Assembly: GCA_007859835.1 (NCBI GenBank)
Contig: SJPJ01000001.1
Location: 1,934,033-1,998,032 of the forward strand
Source of the DNA: Novipirellula herctigrandis
GTDB taxonomy: Bacteria > Planctomycetota > Planctomycetia > Pirellulales > Pirellulaceae
Length of the DNA: 64,000 nt
Direction of reading: 5' to 3'
The notes beneath the pieces are model-generated. The model had not been told where the DNA came from. It made no database searches and was given only the letters and a program-made list of their open reading frames with translations. The translations under genes and the position numbers were made by a program. Each line of letters opens with the position of its first letter. Positions within the stretch are counted from its first letter, which is position 1. Below, piece after piece: positions 45,987 through 54,638 of this stretch.

Positions 45987-46952
45987 TCAGCACTTGTCCA
46001 TTGCGATCGCAGGTTGGCTGGCAAAACCTGTCGTCGGAATGGATGGTGACTCTTCCACATCCGCCGTCACTTGTGCCGCTCTCATCATGGCTATCGCGAC
46101 ACAAACCAAACCAGTCGCATCAAGCGTCACACCCATCAGCGATGTCGTTGTAAAAGCTTCGTTTAGAAGAATCGCAGCGGCGACGGCTGTGATACCGGGA
46201 ACCGTCGCTGTCGCCAGCGTCGTGATCGCACCGCCAAGCGAACGAACGGCGTAGGTAAAAAGTGTCAACGAACCGACGACGACGATCCAACCATGAAAGA
46301 TGCCCTGTACAGCAAGCGTGCCGGCTCCTGCGTCCAAAAGACGTTGAGCATCACCGAAAATCATATAGATGGGGAGATAGAGAATCAGACCGAATACGGA
46401 AACGATCGATGTCGCTCGAAGTGCATCTACGCCCAATTGCTGAACTCGAACCGTATAGATCGCCCACATCAACGGACCACCCAACAGCAACAAGTCGCCG
46501 ATCCAAGCTTGGCCTCGTGACGGTTCAACGCCATCGAGGAAAAAAAAGAACGTTGCCAGTACCATGAAGGACAAACCCACCACACGAACCGGCGTCACTT
46601 TCGTAATACCGACCGCTGCCCCCAGTAAGATCGTGAATAGCGGCAGCATCCCAGCGGTAAGCGCCGAACCGTGCGTTGCAGGAGCAAACGAAAGTCCGGT
46701 ATAAGTCAAAGCCGTATAGCCCGGTCCGGCAGCAAGACCTAGCAGAAAGCAGGTCCGCAGCCGCAGCCCCCCCAACCCGATACGCCATAAGACGGGAGCC
46801 ATCACGACGCCCGCGAACACGAACCTAAGCAACATCAATTCCATCGGCCCGAGCGACGAATGCGTCAAACCCCAGCGTGACGCGATCGCCCAACCGGACC
46901 AAACCGTCACCACTCCAACGAGCGATAAAACGCCAAAAACGAAACGGTTCAA
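45987..46952 (-). CDS. EamA/DMT-family transporter
   Basis: 321 residues with ten transmembrane helices in two repeated EamA halves. The first half has SSLGPMELMLLRFVFAGVVMAP and YTALTYTGLSFAPATHGSAL, the second GDLLLLGGPLMWAIYTVRVQQL and GAITTLATATVPGITAVAAAILLNEAFTT, the two conserved blocks of drug/metabolite transporters. The substrate cannot be told. Translation appears to begin at TTG 46952; no strong ribosome site is visible. The soluble C-terminus ends near the minisatellite. Confidence 0.9.
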   Translation of the reverse strand: MNRFVFGVLSLVGVVTVWSGWAIASRWGLTHSSLGPMELMLLRFVFAGVVMAPVLWRIGLGGLRLRTCFLLGLAAGPGYTALTYTGLSFAPATHGSALTAGMLPLFTILLGAAVGITKVTPVRVVGLSFMVLATFFFFLDGVEPSRGQAWIGDLLLLGGPLMWAIYTVRVQQLGVDALRATSIVSVFGLILYLPIYMIFGDAQRLLDAGAGTLAVQGIFHGWIVVVGSLTLFTYAVRSLGGAITTLATATVPGITAVAAAILLNEAFTTTSLMGVTLDATGLVCVAIAMMRAAQVTADVEESPSIPTTGFASQPAIAMDKC

Positions 46953-47208
46953 TGTAATTCAATCGCAAAAGGGTAACAGGACCGGCGGATCAAGCATCGT
47001 CAAAAAACGAATTCGATGAGCCCGGTTTGTAGCGAAGCTGTGTCAGTAAATCCAGCGGGCGAGTGCGGGTAAGAAAAAACGCAACAAGAAACGCATGAAT
47101 CATGCCAGCTCTCCCTACCGTACGGTTCGATTCTTCCCGGTAAAGACATTCCGACACGACATTTGGATACCTAGTTGCGTTGCTTTCTAACGATTCGTAA
47201 CCTTGGGT

Positions 47209-47700
47209 ATGAACGAATCCTATCCAAAACTCATCGTCTTTGATCTCGACTTCACTCTATGGGACTGCGACGGAACGTGGTGTGACTGTTTGTCGCCACC
47301 ATTTGGTTTACGCGGCGGAAAAGTCACCGACCGAACGGGGCGCATGGTCCGACTATACGATGACGTTGCAATGATTCTTGACGAATGCAAGCGAGGGCGT
47401 GTCCCCATTGCCGTGGCATCACGAACGGAGCAGCCGAGGTGGGCGCAAATGTTGCTAGATCTACTCGAAATTACCAATCGGTTTTCGTTCGCCGAGATCT
47501 ACCCGACAACGAAGTTGAAACATTTCGCAGCACTTCAAGAATCGAGCGGCATTCCATTTGAGAAGATGCTCTTCTTTGATGATGAAATGCGAAACATTAG
47601 CGAAGTTTCACAGCTTGGCGTGACCAGTATTCACGTTGCCGACGGATTGACCGAGGCGCTCTTTCGGGACGGTTGCCAGCAATTCGCCGAAGCGTTTTAG
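47209..47700 (+). CDS. Magnesium-dependent phosphatase-1 (MDP-1) type HAD phosphatase
   Basis: 163 residues from ATG 47209. HAD motif I is LIVFDLDFTLWDCDG (nucleophile Asp12 and Asp14), motif II PIAVASRTEQP (Ser), a Lys in YPTTKLKHF, and motif III MLFFDDEMRNISEV (paired Asp). This arrangement and the lack of a cap domain match MDP-1, which acts on phosphotyrosine or fructosamine phosphates in other organisms; the substrate here is unknown. A strong hairpin terminator follows 80 bases downstream. Confidence 0.9.
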   Translation: MNESYPKLIVFDLDFTLWDCDGTWCDCLSPPFGLRGGKVTDRTGRMVRLYDDVAMILDECKRGRVPIAVASRTEQPRWAQMLLDLLEITNRFSFAEIYPTTKLKHFAALQESSGIPFEKMLFFDDEMRNISEVSQLGVTSIHVADGLTEALFRDGCQQFAEAF

Positions 47701-47781
47701 GATCGCCCAAACCGCCGCACTCGCTTCCATTCTTTTGCTGCGGCTGCCGACATGTGAGCTGAAGAGTCATCCCGAAACGCA

Positions 47782-47810
47782 AAGAGCCTGGCAAACGCCA
47801 GGCTCTTTTT
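47782..47810 (+). terminator. Rho-independent terminator
   Basis: Perfect 11-base stem AAGAGCCTGGC / GCCAGGCTCTT with a 4-base loop (AAAC), then a T-run to 47810. It serves the phosphatase gene and may also slow transcripts coming from the right on the other strand, where the T-run is shorter. Confidence 0.92.
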
Positions 47811-47841
47811 GAATAGTTCACGGCAAAAGCCGTTCGGCGAC

Positions 47842-48447
47842 TTACCGCGAAACTTCGATCAATTCGACGTCCGAGGCGACTGCAACCTCTTCGTGATTAC
47901 TGAGCGTGACCCAACCATCCGAATCGGGTTTAGCCGATTGGATCGCTCCGATCGCTGCCACGGAGACCTCGGGAAATCGAGCTGCGAAGTCAACGGCGGC
48001 TTTGGCGGCATCCGCCAGCGCCACTGCACGCACGTCATTAGACGCTGGGACGTCCGCCTGAGCACAACAGGAATAGGAATCGCATCCGCTATCACATCCA
48101 CAGCCACCGCGTACTTTGCTGTAACAGGATGGGCAGCAGTGCAGTGCACTCCAATCGTAAACACAAACGGTCTTCTTGCCTTTTTCAGTCCCTAGCTTTT
48201 TAATCGTCCGCACCTTGCCGCATTTTTTCAGCGGACCACATTCCCAGGGGAATCGTAGTGGCGGGATGCAAATGGTTTCACATTCAACAACAAATTTCGT
48301 TGTCTCCACTTCTTCCTTTTCGACTTTGACCTGACAGCGTCCCTCTTCGCAGAAGCAGCAGCAGGGGCCGAAAGCACTTGCGGTGCTAGTCGAAAGGGTC
48401 AGCAACGTCGCCAAACCCAACAATCCTAATGGAATAATGCGTTTCAT
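47842..48447 (-). CDS. Secreted cysteine-rich protein (planctomycete type)
   Basis: 201 residues from ATG 48447, with AAGGAT eight bases upstream. Signal peptide MKRIIPLGLLGLATLL with cleavage near TASAFG. The mature part has many Cys (GPCCCFCEEGRCQ, CHC-like pairs, CCPSCYSKVRGGCGC, CCAQ) and the segment ICIPPLRFPWECG followed by KCGKVRTIKKLG, which I recognise as a recurrent motif in secreted planctomycete proteins of unknown function. The C-terminal 60 residues lack Cys. Metal binding or disulfide cross-linking is possible but not shown. It sits just downstream of a porin gene. Confidence 0.82.
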   Translation of the reverse strand: MKRIIPLGLLGLATLLTLSTSTASAFGPCCCFCEEGRCQVKVEKEEVETTKFVVECETICIPPLRFPWECGPLKKCGKVRTIKKLGTEKGKKTVCVYDWSALHCCPSCYSKVRGGCGCDSGCDSYSCCAQADVPASNDVRAVALADAAKAAVDFAARFPEVSVAAIGAIQSAKPDSDGWVTLSNHEEVAVASDVELIEVSR

Positions 48448-48527
48448 CGGAAAATCCTTTTTTCGGTTGATCAATATGCGATGGTGCCAAACCCCACCGG
48501 GGTTCGGCAAAAAAGTCAAAGGTCGGC

Positions 48528-50105
48528 TTAAAAGTCAACCAAAAATCGAGCACCATAGACATCGTATTCACCCGAGACAGGAGCTCCCATCCGATTACCA
48601 ACCGTGCTGTTGGAAATGTCACCAGTGATGTAGTTGAACTGCATCCGCGCGTTTGTGTTCCAGTGCCAGTTCATGCCAATGGTAAGTGCCTCGCCTTCGC
48701 CACCAAAGATGTCCTCATCGGAGAAATCAGCCTTTGAATATCGAGCAGCAAGTTGCCACGCTCCCCAACCAGCCGCACGTCCACAATTAGCGGAGTCAAC
48801 CATCCAGAAATTCTGGAACGGAACGACACGACCAATCGTTCCCGACTTACGCTCCCAGGGCATATGCTCCCCCGTCAAGAAGTAGCTGGCATAGATGTAG
48901 CCACCGTCCAGACGAACGTCTTCGGCTCCATCACGCTCGACCCAGTTGCTTTGGTACTCGCCGACGATTTGCAACGCCCCCAAGTTCACAACGCCTTCGA
49001 GTCCGATCAGATTGTAGTAGTCTGCACCAGCGATTTGTCCGGTATCGAGCCACCGCGTACTCTCGGTCCGAGCTTCTGGGCGGGTGCGGAAGCGGGATTC
49101 CGATACCGCATCGGTGCTAACATCGGCGTGTGAACCCGAAATGGCCCAGTGGGCGTAACCGCGTCCATTGCTTGTTTCATCGTACCAAATTGTATTGGCC
49201 AATCGTCCGGCAACTTGCAACTGCAAATGGTCGCCCGTGTAGTTACCTTCATCCTGAATATTGCGTTGATTGAAAACCCCGTATCGCCAATTCCAAGCCA
49301 AGTCATCCGTGATACCGTAGGATTGCAATCCCAATCGGCGTGCGTCTTCATTAAACGCTTCGATCACAAACGGACGCTCGATGAAAACGTTGTAACGAGA
49401 GCTATTCAAGTGATCCAAGCCAAAGGGACGTTTTTGATTTCCCAGTAAGACTTCTTGAAAAATCGGCAAATTGCTCCATCCGATATAGGCGTCGCGGAAC
49501 TCCGACTTGTTTGCGCCGGCCATTTCCAATTCCAACTTGTATTTCATGTTGTCTTTGATCTTGCCAGAGGCAGCCAATCGCAAGCGACGAAAGCCCAGTC
49601 GATTGTCGGGGTCGGAACCACCGTTGAACTGGTTGATTGCTGGATCTTCGTTAGTATCAAACCCCCAACCATCGACGTGAATACGTCCGCTGATCTTCAT
49701 CGTCGCCTTACTGGTGTTGCTGACGACAATGCTCTTGTTCCCGGCGAGCTTTTCAACTTTTTCAAGTGACTTTTCGAAACCGTCAAGATCTTCCCCGAAG
49801 GCTTCGATTTTTTCCGAAAGCTTCGTGATATCACTACCATCGTCCTCGGATTCGTCGGCGTCTTCCGTGTCCGTTTCAGCTTCGGTGGGTTCGCTAAGCG
49901 ATTCGTTGATCAGCATGCCTTGCGGATACGACTCGCCTAGATAGGGTTGTGCGATTGGCACGTTTGCCGACTCGACTTCGTAAGCTGAATGGAGATACGA
50001 CTCCAATTGATCAGCTTCGGCCGATGCGCTAAAGCAAATGAATGTTGAAGTATAAATGAGTCCGCATAGGGTCCGCCTGCGGGCGGATGTAAAGAGGGAA
50101 TACAT
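48528..50105 (-). CDS. Phosphate-selective porin O/P-like outer membrane protein
   Basis: 525 residues. Signal peptide (LCGLIYTSTFICFSASAEA), an acidic linker (about 70-95, rich in Glu/Asp), a short coiled coil (DITKLSEKIEAFGEDLDGFEKSL) and then a beta-barrel domain with MKYKLELEMAGANKSEFRDAYIGW and LLGNQKRPFGLDHLNSSRY, the OprP/OprO family signature. It ends with an outer-membrane-type aromatic residue (FLVDF). N-terminal coiled coils can tether porins to the cell wall. It should form an anion or oligosaccharide channel in the outer membrane; selectivity not known. Eighty bases separate it from the Cys-rich gene downstream, so co-transcription is possible. Confidence 0.9.
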   Translation of the reverse strand: MYSLFTSARRRTLCGLIYTSTFICFSASAEADQLESYLHSAYEVESANVPIAQPYLGESYPQGMLINESLSEPTEAETDTEDADESEDDGSDITKLSEKIEAFGEDLDGFEKSLEKVEKLAGNKSIVVSNTSKATMKISGRIHVDGWGFDTNEDPAINQFNGGSDPDNRLGFRRLRLAASGKIKDNMKYKLELEMAGANKSEFRDAYIGWSNLPIFQEVLLGNQKRPFGLDHLNSSRYNVFIERPFVIEAFNEDARRLGLQSYGITDDLAWNWRYGVFNQRNIQDEGNYTGDHLQLQVAGRLANTIWYDETSNGRGYAHWAISGSHADVSTDAVSESRFRTRPEARTESTRWLDTGQIAGADYYNLIGLEGVVNLGALQIVGEYQSNWVERDGAEDVRLDGGYIYASYFLTGEHMPWERKSGTIGRVVPFQNFWMVDSANCGRAAGWGAWQLAARYSKADFSDEDIFGGEGEALTIGMNWHWNTNARMQFNYITGDISNSTVGNRMGAPVSGEYDVYGARFLVDF

Positions 50106-50593
50106 TAGTGGACCGTCCCTGGCTTAAAAAATGTTAATCTGGCGTTTTACACCAATGGACCGTCTTGTCCGGATGGTCGTGCCCGCCTGTAAACCGGGCA
50201 TGCCACCGGAGAGTCTCAGGAGTTTATTCAAACTCGGAAGAATCCATTTCTTCCCCCGTTATTCCCAATCGGAAATCCTCGCCTCGTTTGCAAGGCACAA
50301 GGCAAGGAATTTTCCTCGTCTTCATAGAACGCAACCATTGATTCGGAAAAACCGGATTAACCAGACCCTGTACTGCAGACCGAAATGGAAGGTTTATTAA
50401 TTTCCGAGTTTTTTTCAGTGAAAATTCACGGCTTTTCGAAACCACCCAAAGCCCCGAACGTGGACCAAACTGCGGTCCAAAGAAGACAATAGGACCCTGC
50501 GAAAAGCCTTGCTGCGTTACCTTGGCCGTCCAAATCGAATAGGCGCTAGATACTTAGCTCGCGTGTTCAAGGCCACATACAAGTCTGGATGGT
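50106..50593. other. Intergenic region between porin and esterase genes
   Basis: About 490 bases. The porin promoter should lie in 50110-50250. No supported gene and no clear motif. Confidence 0.5.
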
Positions 50594-51763
50594 CTATTTC
50601 ACTTTCTCGAATTGCCTCTGAAAGAACTCCCGCATTTCCGAATTGATGTCTCGGCCGCCGGCATCGCGGGTGTACACAAAGATATTTTCGACATCAAGTT
50701 CGTCCATTTTTGACTTGAGGTCTCGGCCAAAATTCGGGTGATGAATACCCTGGCCAGGCCGCGCATTATCAGGAAGCGGTCCATCCGCTTCACTGTAGAC
50801 CATATAGATTGCCGGGTCGTCTTTCGTCAAATGAGTAATGGCTGATGACTCATCGTAGAGTCTCTGTTTTTCAGGAGTCGGATGGAGCACCTCATCCGCG
50901 GTCGTCATTCCGTATACTTTGAAAATCGACGGATGCTGCCAAGCTCGACCACCAATCAACGATTTGATTTTGATCGGGTCATAGGTACTTTGACCACCAA
51001 ACGTACCGATGGCCTGAATGCGAGTGGATTGGCGTTTGATTGGATCATCACTCATTGGATCGGCAAGATCGTCATGAAAGCCGATCCACATCGAGATTCC
51101 CGCACCGGCGGAACTGCCAAAACAGGCAACTCGCTGCGCATCGATATTCCATTGCTCCGCTTTGCTTCGCAGGAACTGCAATGCGCGAGCACCATCCTGT
51201 TGCGGCGTGGGAAAGAGCACCTCTTTTCCGTCCACAAAACGGTAGTGAATCGCACCAACACTGATACCAGCATCCAAGAAACCGTTTAGCCTATCCGGGG
51301 GGACGTGTTTGTTGCCACCGACGAAACCTCCGCCATGAATGTAGATCACCAATGGCGTTGGCTCGTCAGATGATGCTTGATAAAAATCGAGTACGTTTCG
51401 TTCGTGCTCGCCGTACTTTACATCCGCGTAGGTTGGTTGGATCGCGCCGCGTGTTGTGTCACTATTCCTCGCGAACCCTTTTTTCAGATTTTCGCGATAT
51501 CGAATCTGGTAAGCACGAACTTCCTCGCGTGTTAAGATGCCGTCTTTGTTTGTGTCGGCACCTGGAAATCGCTTGAGCAAATTTTGCAGACGTTCCTCCA
51601 CAATCGGCTCTTCGTCAGCTGCCACGGATAGAACAGGCACACTAAGCAGGCAGCACCCTACGAATATTCGCAGGCTCGATTGGACAAGGGCAAGGACAAG
51701 GGCAAGACATTTGATCGCGGTTAGCCGTTTGATTGCGGTTAGCCGTTTGATTGCATGTAGCAT
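50594..51763 (-). CDS. Secreted alpha/beta hydrolase (esterase) with an EF-hand
   Basis: 389 residues from ATG 51763 (AAGGG ten bases upstream). The signal peptide has an n-region made of AIKRLT repeats and an h-region LALVLALV, both encoded by tandem DNA repeats. An EF-hand, DTNKDGILTREE, near residue 70 is a calcium-binding loop. The hydrolase domain (about 105-389) has the oxyanion motif IYIHGGGFVGG, the nucleophile motif GSSAGAG, and a late Asp/His (EADGPLP, GIHHPNFG) that could complete the triad. This matches alpha/beta_hydrolase_3 carboxylesterases common in planctomycetes with sulfatase or glycan-degrading loci. Substrate unknown. Confidence 0.88.
   Translation of the reverse strand: MLHAIKRLTAIKRLTAIKCLALVLALVQSSLRIFVGCCLLSVPVLSVAADEEPIVEERLQNLLKRFPGADTNKDGILTREEVRAYQIRYRENLKKGFARNSDTTRGAIQPTYADVKYGEHERNVLDFYQASSDEPTPLVIYIHGGGFVGGNKHVPPDRLNGFLDAGISVGAIHYRFVDGKEVLFPTPQQDGARALQFLRSKAEQWNIDAQRVACFGSSAGAGISMWIGFHDDLADPMSDDPIKRQSTRIQAIGTFGGQSTYDPIKIKSLIGGRAWQHPSIFKVYGMTTADEVLHPTPEKQRLYDESSAITHLTKDDPAIYMVYSEADGPLPDNARPGQGIHHPNFGRDLKSKMDELDVENIFVYTRDAGGRDINSEMREFFQRQFEKVK
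51685..51757. repeat. Tandem repeats inside the signal-peptide coding sequence
   Basis: An 18-base unit (TTTGATTGCGGTTAGCCG) occurs 2.7 times at 51710-51757 and encodes AIKRLT twice plus AIK. Next to it a 12-base unit (ACAAGGGCAAGG) occurs nearly twice at 51685-51705 and encodes LALV twice. Both units are multiples of three, so copy-number change keeps frame. Confidence 0.9.
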
Positions 51764-51906
51764 TGTCCGGTTCCCTTTCAATTATCGATTCGAACGCACA
51801 CCCGATTGACGCTGACGTCATGGCACACAACCAATGATAGTTGCGTACACTCGGATTGTCGTGTGTTTTCCACGTTCCACCGTGTCACGTAGCTGATCGA
51901 TGCCGG

Positions 51907-53151
51907 TTAGACGAATAGGTCCAATGCTTTGTAGCTTGCCCCTAGCACTGGCTCACTTGGGAAACCGAGCCAACGTTCAAGCGCGGTGGCATAGACTTGT
52001 CGGTAATCGGTATGGTGGCGTGGTGCGTCTTCCTTCAAATCGGCTAGATCGGGATGTTCACCGAACAGGCCCCCCTTGAGACGTCCGCCCGCTAGAAACA
52101 CCGGAGCGGCAGCCCCGTGCCCCGTGCCGCGTCGCCCGTTCTCGGAGAGAGTTCGGCCAAACTCCGAAAAACTCATCAATAGCACGCGATCGAGCAGCTT
52201 CGCACGATTCAAATCGTCAACGAATGCGGCGACCGAGATGGATAGTTCACGTAACAGCGCCGCGTGATTGTCCCGTTGGTTCGCATGATTATCAAAGCCG
52301 CCTATCCCACCTCCGCCAAGTTCGGCAAAGAAGATCCGCACGCCAAGATCAGCACGGATCAATTCCGAAATCGTCTTGAATTGTTTAGCAAGTGAGAACG
52401 AAGGGTATTCGTCTTGCCGGTCGGTGGTACGTAGTACTTCGGCCACTTGATGACTGGTTGCGTGAGCGGCCAAAGAACTTTGCTGGACATAGTGGGCGAG
52501 CGGATTGTCACTATCTGTGGCCGATTGTTTGGCTGCTTCTAACAGACCTTTTCGTTGACTCTCATCCGTTCGCAGAGTCCATTTTTCCGCTGAGCGGACC
52601 GACGGAACGACCGCTCGTTGCGTTCCTAGTGCCAACGGCATTGGGATTGGAGCCACCAGCGTGGCAGGAACCGAAGGCTCGTCGGGGCGTTCGGCGTGGT
52701 CAATCGCACGGCCTAGCCACCCGGTTTGACATGCGGCCTGACCGGGACGCGCGGTATGCCAATCTCGCAAGGCTTCGTCATGGCCGCGATTTGAATTTGG
52801 ATAACCAACACCTTGAACGACCATCATTTGCCCGTCTTTGAACAGTCGCGAGAACAGCGGCATTTCGGGATGGAAGCCAAGATCCGAGTCGATCGGGTGT
52901 ACATCACTAGCCGTCAAACGAAGCGTCGATCGACTGCGTGCGTAAATGTCGTTCGAATAGGGAACGACCGTATTGAGCCCATCGTTGCCCCCAGAAAGTT
53001 GCACGACAACAAGCACCGTATCCGATGATGGTTCACTCGCACCGGCCGCCAGTGCCGATTGCTGCATGAACGTGGGCATCGCAGGCGAAAGCGAGACCAA
53101 GGTGGAAGTGCCAACCACCGATTTCAAAAAATCACGACGTGAATGTGACAT
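51907..53151 (-). CDS. DUF1501 protein with Tat signal
   Basis: 414 residues. The N-terminus SHSRRDFLKSVVG is a twin-arginine signal, followed by the DUF1501 pattern: VLVVVQLSGGNDGLNTVVPY, then GLDHDEALRDWHTA-like segment, RVLLMSFSEFGRTLSENG and GTGHGAAAPVFLAGG. The fold belongs to the alkaline phosphatase/sulfatase superfamily. DUF1501 genes almost always travel with DUF1800 genes, as here (78-base gap), and are numerous in planctomycetes; their function is not established. Export as a folded protein is implied by the signal. Confidence 0.93.
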   Translation of the reverse strand: MSHSRRDFLKSVVGTSTLVSLSPAMPTFMQQSALAAGASEPSSDTVLVVVQLSGGNDGLNTVVPYSNDIYARSRSTLRLTASDVHPIDSDLGFHPEMPLFSRLFKDGQMMVVQGVGYPNSNRGHDEALRDWHTARPGQAACQTGWLGRAIDHAERPDEPSVPATLVAPIPMPLALGTQRAVVPSVRSAEKWTLRTDESQRKGLLEAAKQSATDSDNPLAHYVQQSSLAAHATSHQVAEVLRTTDRQDEYPSFSLAKQFKTISELIRADLGVRIFFAELGGGGIGGFDNHANQRDNHAALLRELSISVAAFVDDLNRAKLLDRVLLMSFSEFGRTLSENGRRGTGHGAAAPVFLAGGRLKGGLFGEHPDLADLKEDAPRHHTDYRQVYATALERWLGFPSEPVLGASYKALDLFV

Positions 53152-53229
53152 AGCAAATTTCTCGTTAGGGTCATTGAAAAACAGTCGTGGTTCGCAGCGT
53201 CAACAAAATCTCGCGACGCGGCAAAATCT

Positions 53230-54600
53230 CTAGGACAATTGAAACTCAGTCAGCGCGGCGGCATTGGATGCAAATTGCCGCAAAGCCGATCCATCCGTAT
53301 CAATCGAACTTGGTATCGTTCTACGGAGTTCCTCACGCACGGATTTCGGTAAATCGTCCTGCAAAAACAACGCGACCAAGAATCCTGGCGAGGCCGTCGG
53401 ATCGTCATAGCCATAACGACTCGCAATCGCAGTGGGATCAAGTTTACCACCATACCGACCATTCCGAGCAAACAACGAATGCGCCAAGTTGCATCGACCG
53501 GTCATGGTGGCCGAGTTGATCCAGTGACGACCACCGTACCAACCATCAACGGTTGGCGGGTTGTAAAGGTTTTGCCCGAGTTGAGCGAGTTCCTCACTAA
53601 GGATGACGGTCGACAACGTCCCCTCCATCCCTCGGACGATTTCCAATGCGAACTCGACAGGGCTCTTGATTCGGCGTCGGTAGGCGGCAGCGGAAAAGAA
53701 GTGGTTCGAACGTAACATTGTCTCAACGACTCGACCAGTGTCATAGTCCTTGGCTAACATCTCGGCCAACGGGTCAAGCAGACGATCGCTGGGATCTTCC
53801 ACTTCCGAAACGAACCAACGGTACAGCTTTCGAACTAGCATTCGCGGTGCAACCGGTTGTTCCAGTACGATCCGCAGTACGTCTTCTGCTTTCCAATTCC
53901 CGCTTCGACCGAGGATCTTCTTTACGCCCGTATCATGTTCTCGGTCGAAAAAGCGGAGCTGCCCCCTCAGGACGACCCAACCGGTGAAAGCTCGCGACGC
54001 TTCACTGACATCTTCTTCTCCAAAGTTGCCAGGGCCTAAGCTCAAACGATGCATCAATTGCCGAGCGAATTCTTCATTGGGTTGTGCCTTACGACTGGAC
54101 TGTGCACCTAAACCAAGATAGACAGCCGGGTCCTGCGAGACGGCATCAAGCATACTGCTGTACTTGCCCAACGCATGTTCGCGCAGCACGCGTATGTGCT
54201 GGAGCATTAGTTGCGAATCGCCTACGCGTGATCCGCTGATACCAAAGTGGCTGTGCCAAAACAGCGTCATCTTTTCGAGTAATGGATAGGGGGTTTTCAG
54301 CATCCGCCGCAACCACCATGCTCGCAAAGATCCCATGTTACCGGACTTAGCCGATGCCAATTCGTCCTGGTCCATCACATGGTGGAACGCGTCCAATTCC
54401 TCGCCACCCCGTAGCAAACGGTCAACAGTTTTTTGAGGACCGCCGCTGACCGCCTGCTGCAGCTCTGAATACGTTGCTCCGAAGGCAGCACGTCGATATA
54501 GGTGACCGGCCATCGCGAGCGTCCATGGTCGGCTCTCGCTCGGCTGGTAGGATGACCAAGCCCAATCAGGATCAACGTCGTTCGCGATGTCTCGTTTCAT
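53230..54600 (-). CDS. DUF1800 protein
   Basis: 456 residues from ATG 54600 (GAGAAG upstream). Family hallmarks are HLYRRAAFGATYSEL near residue 45, WWLRRMLKTPYPLLEKMTLFWHSHFGIS near 110 and FARQLMHRLSLGPGNF near 190 (the E-x3-R/LM-E-L-F-T-L-G region, here variant). No signal peptide is seen, which is common for this family. It is paired with the DUF1501 gene downstream and is probably in one transcript with it. Function not established. Confidence 0.92.
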   Translation of the reverse strand: MKRDIANDVDPDWAWSSYQPSESRPWTLAMAGHLYRRAAFGATYSELQQAVSGGPQKTVDRLLRGGEELDAFHHVMDQDELASAKSGNMGSLRAWWLRRMLKTPYPLLEKMTLFWHSHFGISGSRVGDSQLMLQHIRVLREHALGKYSSMLDAVSQDPAVYLGLGAQSSRKAQPNEEFARQLMHRLSLGPGNFGEEDVSEASRAFTGWVVLRGQLRFFDREHDTGVKKILGRSGNWKAEDVLRIVLEQPVAPRMLVRKLYRWFVSEVEDPSDRLLDPLAEMLAKDYDTGRVVETMLRSNHFFSAAAYRRRIKSPVEFALEIVRGMEGTLSTVILSEELAQLGQNLYNPPTVDGWYGGRHWINSATMTGRCNLAHSLFARNGRYGGKLDPTAIASRYGYDDPTASPGFLVALFLQDDLPKSVREELRRTIPSSIDTDGSALRQFASNAAALTEFQLS

Positions 54601-54638
54601 CGTTCTTCTCACTGGTAATCGAATTTGAAGCAAACGTC

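Noticed and set aside
45835-46254. Open frame through the 18-base array giving repeated HSTDWA
   Set aside because: TTG start, no ribosome site, lies antisense to the EamA gene end; the length follows only from a unit that is a multiple of three.
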